Below, in pieces: positions 32,335 to 42,262 of a DNA stretch of 64,000 bases. The DNA is from Celoporthe dispersa. Lineage: Eukaryota > Ascomycota > Sordariomycetes > Diaporthales > Cryphonectriaceae. Made by a program: the position numbers and the translations under genes. How positions within the stretch are numbered: position 1 is the stretch's first letter; each line of letters starts with the position of its first letter. The stretch is from the NCBI GenBank assembly GCA_016584495.1, contig WAID01000007.1:2590001-2654000 (forward strand), read 5' to 3'. A model generated the notes under the pieces. It saw nothing but the letters and a program-made list of their open reading frames with translations. It was not told the DNA's origin and searched no databases.

Positions 32335-33306
32335 TCAAGAAATGTCCATCTTATCGTCACTCTTGTCGCCATCCTTCTTGTCATCTTTCGAGGCACCACT
32401 GCCGCTTGGCTCACCGTTCTGGTCCAGCAACGGCTTCGACGACTCATCCTCTTCCTTGACCGACTCCAGCGATGCCTTCTGCGCCGCCTCTGCCTCCTCC
32501 CGGGCCTGCTTGTCCCGGCGCGCCTGCTCCTCCTCCATACTCATGCGCAGGGCTAGTGCTAGCTCCGGATCGTTGTTGGGGTCGAAGCCGAACTCGCCAA
32601 AGTCGTTGCCGGCATCTGCACCGGCACCGGCAGCCCCGGCGCCGCCCTCGCCCTGCATTATTGGGGAGCTGACCAGCTGGTCGGACAGGAGGCCCACGCC
32701 TGCGGGGATCGCCACCAGATGCGAGCCATCGCCGGACTTGACAATGTCGTTGAACTTGGTCAGTTTCCCGTACGTCTCACTGGCCTCCGTCTCGCCGAAC
32801 AGCACGAAGTCGACCGACGTGTTGACCTTCTTGAGCTTCTTGGCCAGGCTGACCAGGGTCTTCTCGGTGTCTTGGACGGGCGAGCAGACGAAGGCCACGA
32901 TGCGTTGCCGCTGGGTCTTGTTCTGTCGGTGCTTGAGGGCGAGCTGTGCATCATGAACCCCCCGTGTAAGCTTGCTGCTCGGCCTGAGAGGAAGAAGAGG
33001 AAGGGTGACACATACACTTGCCACCTGGATACCCGTAGCCAGGTTCACCTCACCACCAATCTTCTTCTGTGTCCGGTGCAGGCCCTCCAGGATGCGACCT
33101 TGCTCTGTCGTCAACGTGCTGAGGACCTCTGGTGCGTTGCCACCCATGCTCATGAGGCCGACGGAGGACTCTGGGTTGCTCGTCGTGATCGACTGGAAGA
33201 GGATATTGACAGCGTCCCTCTGCGCTCCGAAACGAGTGGGTGCGTAGTCTCCGTTGCGACTGTGCTCGCTGTTGTCGACAACGATCATGACCGCTTCGAG
33301 GACCAT
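32335..33306 (-). CDS. RPN10: 26S proteasome ubiquitin receptor Rpn10
   Basis: Regulatory-particle subunit that recognises polyubiquitin. Exon 1 is 33306-33016 and exon 2 is 32943-32335, for 299 residues. The VWA domain starts MVLEAVMIVVDNSEHSRNGD and runs to about residue 190 (with FVLFGE and HLVAIPAG). The ubiquitin-interacting motif PELALALRMSMEEE sits at about residues 223-236, and the tail is acidic with a lysine-rich end (KDDKKDGDKSDDKMDIS). The intron (33015-32944, donor GTATGT, acceptor GCACAG) is 72 nt, open in frame; splicing gives LATGIQVAS-LALKHRQNK, the expected family sequence. Translating through it instead yields an uninterrupted frame with 24 extra residues, so an unspliced model would look deceptively intact. 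Divergent from the borealin gene. Confidence 0.95.
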   Translation of the reverse strand: MVLEAVMIVVDNSEHSRNGDYAPTRFGAQRDAVNILFQSITTSNPESSVGLMSMGGNAPEVLSTLTTEQGRILEGLHRTQKKIGGEVNLATGIQVASVCVTLPLLPLRPSSKLTRGVHDAQLALKHRQNKTQRQRIVAFVCSPVQDTEKTLVSLAKKLKKVNTSVDFVLFGETEASETYGKLTKFNDIVKSGDGSHLVAIPAGVGLLSDQLVSSPIMQGEGGAGAAGAGADAGNDFGEFGFDPNNDPELALALRMSMEEEQARRDKQAREEAEAAQKASLESVKEEDESSKPLLDQNGEPSGSGASKDDKKDGDKSDDKMDIS

Positions 33307-33887
33307 CTTGGCTGTGTTTGCTCGGCGTGTGGGTGGGGGGGCGCTGGGCTGAAGAGAGTTTCGCGAGTCGTCCAAGATCTTACACCGAGGATAGAGGGTC
33401 TAGATGTCAAGATAAAGAGAGGATGGACAAGGACGTAGCGCAAGGGTAGGTGTCGGGGGAGGAAGGGTGGCTGTGGTTCGGACGTTGGCAGACAAGAGTG
33501 AAGTGCTGAGTTAAGGTGCCGGGGAGGTTGACGTTGAGATACAGCAAGCTCTAAGAGCAATTCGTAAGGCGGGTTCAGCCTGGGCGTCTGGGGCCTCACA
33601 CCCTGGACGGCAGCAGTGGCAGGGGCATCAAGCCTAGGCCCACAGGGAGTTTAGCGCGTCCGATCCCTGCAGACATCTCAAGTTGCTCCTGTTTAGGCTG
33701 AGCGGCTCGCCTTTTGTTTACCTTTGCCAGCCCAGCCTCTTGTGCATGCATTTACTACGCACCGGTCCATCTGGCGATTCAGCGGCGCGCAAGACTGAGC
33801 ACGACGACGACCATTTTGCCTTCAGCATCGTTTCCCATCGCTCCTCAAGACGTCACACCACTGTCCTAAAGGAGCGAGTCTTCAAAG
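33307..33887. promoter_or_regulatory. divergent promoter between RPN10 and the borealin gene
   Basis: 581 bp between two start codons. I did not find a clear proteasome-associated control element of the Rpn4 type (GGTGGCAAA). Otherwise unremarkable. Confidence 0.5.
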
Positions 33888-35195
33888 ATGGCACCTCCTC
33901 GAGGTACAAAGAGGAAGTCGGATGAAGGCGTGTCATCAACAACAGCCGGCCACGTCGACAACGCGCAGGACCCGGAGCCGCAGAGGATTGCGACCAGACC
34001 TGCCACGCCTCCAAACGCAGATGGGCCTTCGAAGAAGCAGAAGACGGGCATCTCGATGAACCAGAAGCAGGCTCTCATCGACAACCTCCAGCTCGAAAGT
34101 AGGCGGCCATACGCGACCAGTACTGCATTCAGGGGGCTGAAGTGAACCATGTTCTGACGCGTCTTAATAGTCACGGAGCGCGCACGCAAGCTGCGAGCGC
34201 AGTACAGCCTGCAGGCACAAGGCCTGAGGACACGCATAGAGATACGCGTGAACCGCATCCCCATGGCCCTGCGGAAGGCCAAGATGGGAGAGCTCGCGGA
34301 CAGGTACAAGAACGGTCAGCCTCCGCAGCAGTTCAAGCCTGCACCCTCATCGGCACTCTCAGCATCACGACCTACACTGCCTCCACCAGTGCCCGAGAAG
34401 GACAGACCGCCCCTGGTGCGACCCGATTCTACGCGCTCGGCAGCATCTCACACGACAGCGTCGTCACACCCCAGGCCGGGCAGTCCGGCCAAACAGACCA
34501 GGTTCGTGACCGCTCACCCACCTCAGACTCCTTCCCGTGCTCATACATTCAGTGATGATATCTGGGGCACCGGGAAGAACAATGGTGGCGAGGCGACAAA
34601 TTTGGAACCTCCCAAGACGAAGAACCGCGCTGAGGTAGTAGCCAACAAGGCCTCCGAGGTCCTCTCCCCAGCATCACCCAACGTCAGGCCCCTCCCACGG
34701 CCTACGCCCGGCGGCAAACCTGGCCCCGTCCGGCCCACACCTCTCTCTGAGAACGCGCCCGGTACGGCAAAATCGCCTGTGAAGCAGAGCAGCACCTCCA
34801 ACCTCTTCAGCAGCTTGGCCGAGAAGGCTCGGTCCACACGGAAGGACGCAGGGGCCAAGCGCGGCGACACGTCGGCATCGGCCACTGCAAGCTCAGCTAC
34901 CGGCACGGGGCGAGGCAGGAAGCCTGGCTCCAAGTCGGCAAAGGAAACCACCAAAGGTGCCCTGACAGCAAAGACTCAGCGGAGGATTAGTGGCATCAGC
35001 GAGTCGAGCGAGAGCAGCACAGGGACGGTCGTCAAGAAGAGCACGGCGAAGAAAGCCGCGTCTGCGAAGAGAACCGGTGTCTTGAGCACGATCAGGAGAG
35101 GTGTCACCGGTGGCGGCGTGACCAAGAAGGCCGCTGCCACGAAGGCAACCCCAGCTTCTACTGCTACTGGCAGGGTCCTGAGGAAGAGAAACTAA
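33888..35195 (+). CDS. borealin/Nbl1-like chromosomal passenger complex subunit
   Basis: Fungal Nbl1/borealin joins survivin and INCENP homologues in the chromosomal passenger complex, which carries Aurora kinase to centromeres and the spindle midzone. Exon 1 is 33888-34098 and exon 2 is 34171-35195; the 72-nt intron (GTAGGC..TTAATAG) joins NLQLE-ITERARKLRAQYSLQ in frame, for 411 residues. The N-terminal borealin domain spans about residues 60-120 (ALIDNLQLEITERARKLR, then RIEIRVNRIPMALRKAKMGE), forming the three-helix bundle segment. The remainder is long, disordered, Ser/Thr/Pro-rich and strongly basic towards the end (TKKAAATKATPASTATGRVL). A basic tail of this kind could bind DNA or nucleosomes. 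Yeast Nbl1 is only the short helical part, so this is the long filamentous-fungal form. Confidence 0.85.
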
Positions 35196-35518
35196 TGACT
35201 GTTTGGTGCTCCGGAGGATCTATCTGGGAGCTGAGCGACCGCCGAGGCGGGACTGATCTCGACACGTATAAATACGAGGAGGCCAGAGGTTGTAAGAGGG
35301 ATTGATTCGTCTTGGGTCTAGGTCGGCTTGTACGGGTTGGGGCGCACGGCGTTCGGGTCTGCACTTGGGAGAGGTCGTCACATGGTCGTACTGAGAGCAC
35401 TATGCGAAACGTGTTCCATCCCGCCTGCCAGAATTATGTATGACTTGTTCAATCCGTGGTATTTATTCGACACTGCCTATAGACCAGAGCCCCTCTCCTG
35501 CCTCATGGCTCATCCCGT
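35196..35518. other. convergent 3' flanks
   Basis: 323 bp between the stops of the borealin gene and TMA22. No gene or repeat of note. Confidence 0.6.
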
Positions 35519-36393
35519 CTAGCCGGCACTTGCAGCGCTCGCACCCTTCTTCTTCTTGTCATCCACGAACTCGATGTTATCCTCGGGTATCTGCTTGTAC
35601 TTCTCGAGCAGGAACTCCTCGATCTCGTCGCTCACATCGCCCTGCACGACAATCTCCTCGCCGCCGGACGGGGTCTTTTGTGACGCTGGCGCCCGTGGCG
35701 AACTTCTTGCCAAACTCCTTGGCGACCTTCTTGAGCTCGAGGTCGAACGCCTCGAGCCCCGAGACGGCGGTGACGAACTTGCGCTTGTTCCTCTCGATGC
35801 GCTTGATGACCACCGTGCTGGAGGCGCGCTTGTCGGCCTGCTTCTGCTCGGCGGCCTCGGCCTTGGCTGTCTTCTTCTGGGCGTCCTTTTCGGCGCGCTT
35901 CTGGGCTTCGATGGAGAGGTCGGCGGTGGAGGCTGCCAGAGCTTCTGTGGGGTGGGGAAAGGAAGTAACAGAGTGTCAGCCAGTCTGTATAGGAGAAGAG
36001 GAGGACGAGCAGCGGTCAAGTCATCCGTGGGGGGTTTTTATTTTTTTCTTGGGGGGGGGGGTTTGGGTTGGCATACCAGGCGACCATATCCTCTCGTAGA
36101 GGTCTGGATGCGTCTTCTGGAGCCATTCCTGGCATTTCTTCACAGTGCCTCCATATTCACAATACTGCCCCAGTCAGGTGGTCAGTTGATCCATTTCTGA
36201 GTGATGCACAGAGGAGGACACAGAAGCTTGTGATTTACCTCTGGTGGTAGAGTGCAGACTGTACCACAGTTAGTGACCACAGGGGAAATCTCGACATTGA
36301 CAAGATGGAGAGGGAACAAGAAACCTTACCAGCACAGTAGAGCACCTTCTGAGCCTGCAGCTCGACAGGTGCAGAGGACTCAACATCAGCCAT
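35519..36393 (-). CDS. TMA22: Tma22/DENR translation factor (SUI1 domain), one-base frame break
   Basis: With Tma20/MCT-1 it recycles 40S subunits after termination. Exons are 36393-36330, 36258-36239 (20 nt), 36164-36077 and 35944-35519. Splicing gives MADVESSAPVELQAQKVLYC, the zinc-binding start VCTLPPEYCEYGG with KKC, then WLQKTHPDLYERIWSPEALA. The C-terminal SUI1/eIF1 domain shows STVVIKRIERNKRKFVTAVS, LELKKVAKEFGKKFATGASV, then GGEEIVVQGDVSDEIEEF. Within that domain the frame shifts by +1 at a TTTT run on the plus strand (35676-35679): three instead of four bases restores SVTKTPSGGEEIV and a protein of about 198 residues. Since the sequence on both sides is well conserved, a consensus error is more likely than a dead gene. 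The protein ends with a Lys-rich KKKKGASAASAG tail. Confidence 0.9.
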
Positions 36394-38531
36394 GGCAGCT
36401 AGCAGCAATAGATTGTAGAGAGGAGAGCAGGAGGCTGCCTCTTCTTCTTCTATATGTTGGGCGTGTGTGTGTGTGTGAATGTGTAGGTCAATTGTTGGCC
36501 CAGATTCAGAGACGCGGGGTTCCTTTCCAGTGCCCCGCCATTGTTGTTGCTATCATGATAGCCTGACAGCCTAGCGGCCAGGGCCTAGGGACGTCACATA
36601 ACAGGGGGGGGATTGGGCAGTTGGGTCTAGCTTACATAAGTCTTCCAGGCAGACCAGGTCCCTTACAGTACCTGGGAGGCCCTAGCTTACCTCACCATCA
36701 ACCCCCTGTCTAGGCATCACATCACATCACGCTCTCACGCTTTCCTCTTCCTCTCCTTCTCCTCTTCCTCCTGCTGCTGCTGTCCATGTGCAGAACGAAC
36801 AAGCGCTGTGCTTTTCATCATATCCATGGTTCACGATACCATTGAGATCAGCTATCAGGTCTGAGCCGCTGTGACCATCGGTGATGACCAGGGCTCTCCA
36901 GCCAATCCTGGCACTCCGGGTCACTGCCATCCCATGCTGACGGTTTTTCTATAGTACATCTTGCAGCCGCCCAAGACTGCACTCATCAGGCAATACGCCG
37001 AGCGGCTGCAATGATGGTTTGGAAACATTTCACGTATCGACAGACATCGTTCATCTAGATGAGCCGATGTTTCCTGGTCATGGGCGCTTGTCTGGTGATT
37101 ATTTTTCTGGGGGTGGATGTCTGTCCTCAGCTGCTGTCCTTAGCAGCACCGTCTTGGGCAGGCGGCCGGGCGAGAGAGCTGGACGGGACATGCAGTGAGA
37201 CCCGCAGTCAGTCACGGGACCAGAGGCAGGCAAGGTCCTCCAGAACGATGACTCTCGGGGTTCGTATGACGAAAATATCCGAGAAGAGGCTGGGAATTGA
37301 CTTTTCCACCCTGCGTGGCGAGTCTAGAAGGCCATGGTGACCGTGGACATCTCGTTCCTGCATGAGCCCCTCAAGCCAGGACTTTTGGGCACCGTGAAGG
37401 ATCACCAGGCCTCCTGAGATCTCACAATCGATCGAGAATCATTCCCCTGCCAGGCCTCTCTCTCGTCTTTGATCCACCCGGTCAACCAGTGACCGCCCTG
37501 GACCCTCTTCTAAGCGTCCCGTCCGGGGTGACATTGGCAACGCAGGTTAAGCGCCCAGGTCGACGTGCTACAGCCATCACCTCACACCATTGGTCAATTC
37601 CCACCTGACTATTCTTTGTTCCTCCTCTGGAGAAGAACGGTATTGGCCCCCAAGTTACCGCGCGCCAGCCACTTGAATCTCGACATCTAAATCAAGAACC
37701 CCCAGAACCCCCGGGCCCTCGAGCTGATTGGGTCCTGCACAAGCAGTGCAACCCTACCACCTCTCTGCGCGATGTCGTGGACGCCTGTGGACACCTCGCC
37801 GACCACCCTGTCGACAGCCGGGATGGGACTACCACCGAGCAGTACACCGCAGCGCGGCCTGTCCTCTCTGCATGCTACTGCATGTCATCCCTCGAGGACG
37901 TCAGCAACAAGGGGCCTTGTCCGGTGTGGCGTGCCGCCTGGCTCCCAACGCTGTCCAATGTCAGCGTTCGCCCTGCCGACCGCGCAGATCGAGTCACACT
38001 TCCCGGTTCAAGTCTGGCCGCGGGCCGGCCAGTGCTGCTCTCCTCCTTGCACGCTGCTAGCCGCTCAGCGGACGGGAAGGTGTGGGTTTCTGCATGCCAT
38101 CAGGCGAGGGCACCCCGGCAGCACGGCGTAGTGGGAGGGAGACTCAAGTCGCTTCCTTTTTTTTGTTTTCATAAAACCATCTTGATGGCCCACGTTCCTC
38201 GGGAACAGCTTCTCTTTTTCTCACTTCTCTTCTTTACATCCCACTCCAGCGAGTTTGCAGGAATAGAGAGAGCTTCGCAGGGCGAGGCATCCTATCGTTT
38301 TAGGTTTTAATACCCCATCTCCTTTTTTTTTTTCTTTCCTCCTTCCTCTCTTACTATTTCCTTGCTTCGGCGCGGGGCGTCGTAGCCGTCTGACCCTCCC
38401 ACACCTTTTACGGCTTCTTTTTTTTATCTTAGGGATGACAGTAGTTGATATTCGTGCCATTATACCTGCACGATAAGGGGATTGATTATTTCTTTCTTAT
38501 TTTTGTTTCCGTCTTGGGGATTTTTTCTGAA
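36394..38531. other. 2.1-kb divergent intergenic region
   Basis: Holds the promoters of TMA22 (-) and the large methyltransferase gene (+). T- and C-rich leader sequence occurs at 38155-38430. ORFs at 37728-38310 overlap each other in all three frames and have no domain. Nothing else found. Confidence 0.5.
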
Positions 38532-41500
38532 ATGGCGGACCTGTTTGTCCTACCTCAGACTACATATGAGGCGCCCTCGCCGCAGGACCGGGAGACGGCA
38601 ACGTGAGCTTAATACAATAATCGAAGATGACCAAGAGGACGACGTGTCGCCGATCCGTTCACCATTCTTGAGGAAGCAGATCGCCAGGGACAGGAAGCAG
38701 GACAGGAACAAGATCCAGGCGTGGCTGGCACCCCTCGAGCCAGCACTGGGGGAGGACGTCCTTACCCCCAAGGGCTTTCCCACCCCGAGGGGCCGCCACT
38801 TCATGACCGCACCCACACTGCCGTCCTCTCCGTCCTCGGCCTCCTTCTCGGGCGAGGAAGACAGCTCCCGAGGGGGCTCATCGTGCAAGTCAGGCTCGTG
38901 GCAGCGGTCGAGCGTCATGACCGATGTGACCGATTTTGACGACCTCTACGGCGTCTCAGACGAGGAGAGAGAACACAAGCGCAACTCGGCAAGATCATCT
39001 CGGGGCTCCAGGAGCTACGGGCCAAGGCTTCCCTCAAAGACAGCCTCCGACGAGGCCAGGAGGTCACTGCCACAGCTCTCCATCCCCGACCACCCAGAAC
39101 CAGAATCATCAGGGGAGCGTGGCGTGGTCGCCAGAACGCCGAGGGCTGAAGAAGACACATGCGTCGCCAGTCCCTCCGACACCGCCCTCGGCTGTGGCCA
39201 TGTCCCCAGCAATGCTGTCTTTTATGAAGGCCCAGCACGCCCAGGCCATACCGACAATCTCCGCACCGCCATCCCTGGACGGATCCCTCGACGGCAGCCT
39301 CACGTCTGAGCAGCTGGCGGCTATGACCGCCCCGGCGACTCCCGTCATGGCCGGCGAGGATCCCTCAGACAGCGAAGACTGGGCTGGCGTTCAGCTGCAA
39401 CCCGGCGCGATGGAGACTCTTCAGGCGCTCTCCGGGCCAGAGTCGGAGGACGAGACGGGACAGAACCAGCACCAGGCCATTGAGGTCTCGGGTACGCCAA
39501 TGGCTGAGGCACGCCCATCACGCCCTCGCCTCCTCACCAGCAACATCTCGAGGGCGTCCTTTGTGCTCTCGCCTGCCCAACAGAGATCGTCCATGCAGGA
39601 CCTCACAAAGCTGGAGATCCCGTCACCGGGTGGCTTCTTCTCCGGCCTCTCGCCGCGGTCTCGGACTACTTGGCACTACGGCACGTCGCCCGCTGACGAT
39701 ATCGCGCCTCCCACGTCAACGACAGCCGAACAATTCTACCGGGTGCCCTGGACCAATGAAGACGCCCCGCCCGCGCCTGTGCCTGCGGCTCCGGCTCAGC
39801 GGCCCATCCGCATGACAGCTGGCGACTACTCGACGTCGCCCGTGGAGCACATCATCGAGGCGCTCGAGACCATCAAAGAGGAGGACGCCCTGACAGCAAT
39901 GCGCATCAGGTCTCCCATCACTGCTGTCCGGGTGCCGCTACCCCAGACACCTGCCAACCCGGGCGTCGACGCCGAACAGGTCTTGTCGCCACTCTCACCA
40001 AGAGATGAGAACGCGGTGACAGAGATCGTCGTCGACTTTGATCCCGAATACGCCCGAAAGCAGCGTGAGATTGCGACCTCGCACATCGACCGCACGGAGC
40101 TGTGGCTCAGGGCACAGTTTGCCTACCTCCGAGGGGTCGGCTTCGAGCCGGCAGAGCCCGGCGCAGATGTCGATCCCGAGAAACTCGTTGTCAAGACGAC
40201 GGAGGGAACAGAGGCGGGCGAGGAGGAGGCCGAGCGGGCTCCCACACCACCTCCCAAGGATGGTGAGCAGCCCAGGCCCACCGCGGCCCTTGTGCGCAAG
40301 AAGACCGTCCGCTTCTCGAACCAGGTCACCACCGGCCCCTCCTCCGAGCTCAAGATGCCGTGCAGCCTCCCGCCCAAGCTCCTCAAGCAGGAGTCGACCC
40401 ACTACCGCGCCTTCCAGTCCATGATCGTCAAGTCCAGCCACGCGGACCCGTTCGTCTCCCGTGTCCCACGCTTCGAGGCCCTCCAGGCCCAGCGCATCTC
40501 CCTCCGCGAGCAGCACCGCGCCCAGCTCCTCGGCAAGTACCAGCTCAGCGTCGTCCCCCAGTCCGCCAAGAAGCGCATGAGCGCCAACGTCGCCCGCGGT
40601 GACGACGAGATCTTCGAGGACCCAGAGAAGATGCGCGCCGACAGGGAGGCCGAGGCCCTGAAGCAGATGGCCACCGCCAGCTGGCACGTCGCGGCCACCA
40701 AGATGCTCAACGGCGGGCGGCTCGTCTGCGCACCCGTGCACAAGCGCCTGGCGCGCCTCTCCCTCGCGCCGGGTGCCGCCGTCGGGCCCAAGCGCCTGCG
40801 CATCCTTGACCTGGGCGGCCAGTCCACGTGCGACTGGGCGTGGTACGCGGCACACCAGTACCCCAACTCCAAGGTCTACACCGTCACCACCAAGTCGATC
40901 CGCCAGCTGTCCAACGCCAACGTGCGCGGGCCGCCCAACCACAGACAGGTCGCCGTGGCGAGCCTGTCGAGGCTGCCCTTCGCGGACAACCAGTTCGACC
41001 TCGTGTCGGCGCGCGAGCTGCACAGCATCCTCAAGAACTCAGACGTCGCCGACGCCGAGGACGAGTGGGACGCCTGCCTCCGCGAGGTCATGCGCGTGCT
41101 CAAGCCGGGCGGCTACGTGGACTTTAGCGTCATGGACTCGGACATTGTCAACGCCGGCCCGCTCGGCCTGGCCAGGAGCGTCGAGTTCGGCTTCACCCTG
41201 CAGACGCTCGGGTACGACCCCAGCCCGACCAAGACCTTCCTCTCCCGCCTCAACCGCGCGGGCTTCGAGGATGTCCGCCGCGGGTGGGTGGTGCTCCCCC
41301 TGGGCCCCAAGCCGGTGGAGAAGCCAGGGCCGGTCCGCTACGGGCCCCACGGCCCCGTCGACGCCAAGACCGGCACCCCTCAGCCCCCTGCCGGCGGAAA
41401 GACGCTGTGCCTGAACGCCATGGCGACCGAGTCCCTGGTAGGCAGCACCGACGGCGCGGCGGCCGTGGCGGGTGTCGCGGGCACGTGGAGCTGGGAGAGG

Positions 41501-41752
41501 TGGATCCTGCGGTGCGAGATGGAGAAGGCCGCGGGCGAGATGCACAGCGGCTTCAAGCTGGCCGACACGGTATCAACCGACGGCGGGGTCATGAAGGAGG
41601 CCGGCAAGAGCCTCGACGGCGTCGCTGCCGTCGTGGAGGAAGGCCGGGCCCGTGGCGCCGGGTTGAGGGTGCTGAAGGGGTATGCGCGCAAACCCGAGAG
41701 GCGGGAGCTGGACGAGATTATGGGGACGATTGATATGATGCTTGACTTTTGA
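38532..41752 (+). CDS. large protein with C-terminal SAM methyltransferase domain, frame broken
   Basis: I recognise this as an uncharacterised filamentous-fungal protein: roughly 750 disordered residues followed by a class I methyltransferase-like domain (about 755-900). The latter has LRILDLGGQSTCDWAWYAA (motif I, lacking the usual GxGxG), SRLPFADNQFDLVSARELHS, VMRVLKPGGYVDFSVMDSD (post-I) and LNRAGFEDVRRGWVVLPLG. The start MADLFVLPQTTYEAPSPQD at 38532 runs into the downstream frame only if one G of 38590-38592 is dropped; the longer frame opens earlier at 38482. A second +1 break is at GGGG 39112-39115, after which WSPERRGLKKTHASPVPPTP continues to the stop. With both removed the product is about 1,072 residues. 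The weak motif I makes real catalytic activity uncertain. A scaffold role is possible. Confidence 0.8.
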
Positions 41753-42262
41753 TGGAATGATGCATGATGATGGGTATGTATATATATATATATATATACG
41801 ACTGACGACGCGTTTCACTTTGTTACCATGTATTTCTCTTGGTTGTTTTTGAGGGTAGGTGCAGGACCAGGAACTACCTTTTGTATAACTTGTCCTCTGT
41901 CCAGTTCGGATTCCGAGGGCTTATATCTAGAAAGGAATACACACTGCATTTGCCTGACTTCAGTTCTCCCTCCTGTAGCCATTTTTTCCCTCTCTATTTC
42001 TTTTCTTGTCCTTGTCAAAGTGCAGCCATATCCACACGAGTATCATGCCACCCTGTCTGTCCTCCCGTTAAACTCACTTGCACATAGGTAGATAATCTCG
42101 AAAGCAAAAAAAAAAAAAGTAGTGGTATTGAAATACCTAGGTATCATTCGCTGGCCGTGGAGGCATCTCATGGTATCAAGCTACGAACGCCAGTCCCGTG
42201 TCCTGTACGACTCTTTTTGTTTTTTTGTTTGTCTCTTTTCCCCTCCCTCCTTCCTGGTCCCT
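41753..42262. other. convergent 3' flanks with TA microsatellite
   Basis: 510 bp between the stops of the methyltransferase gene and MED14. TA repeat at 41779-41798, an A12 run near 42107. No gene. Confidence 0.6.
41779..41798. repeat. (TA)10 microsatellite
   Basis: Ten TA units about 25 bp after the methyltransferase stop codon. Confidence 0.9.

Noticed and set aside
37728..38310. three overlapping plus-strand ORFs
   Set aside because: All three frames are open over the same GC-rich stretch, typical of noise in a leader region.
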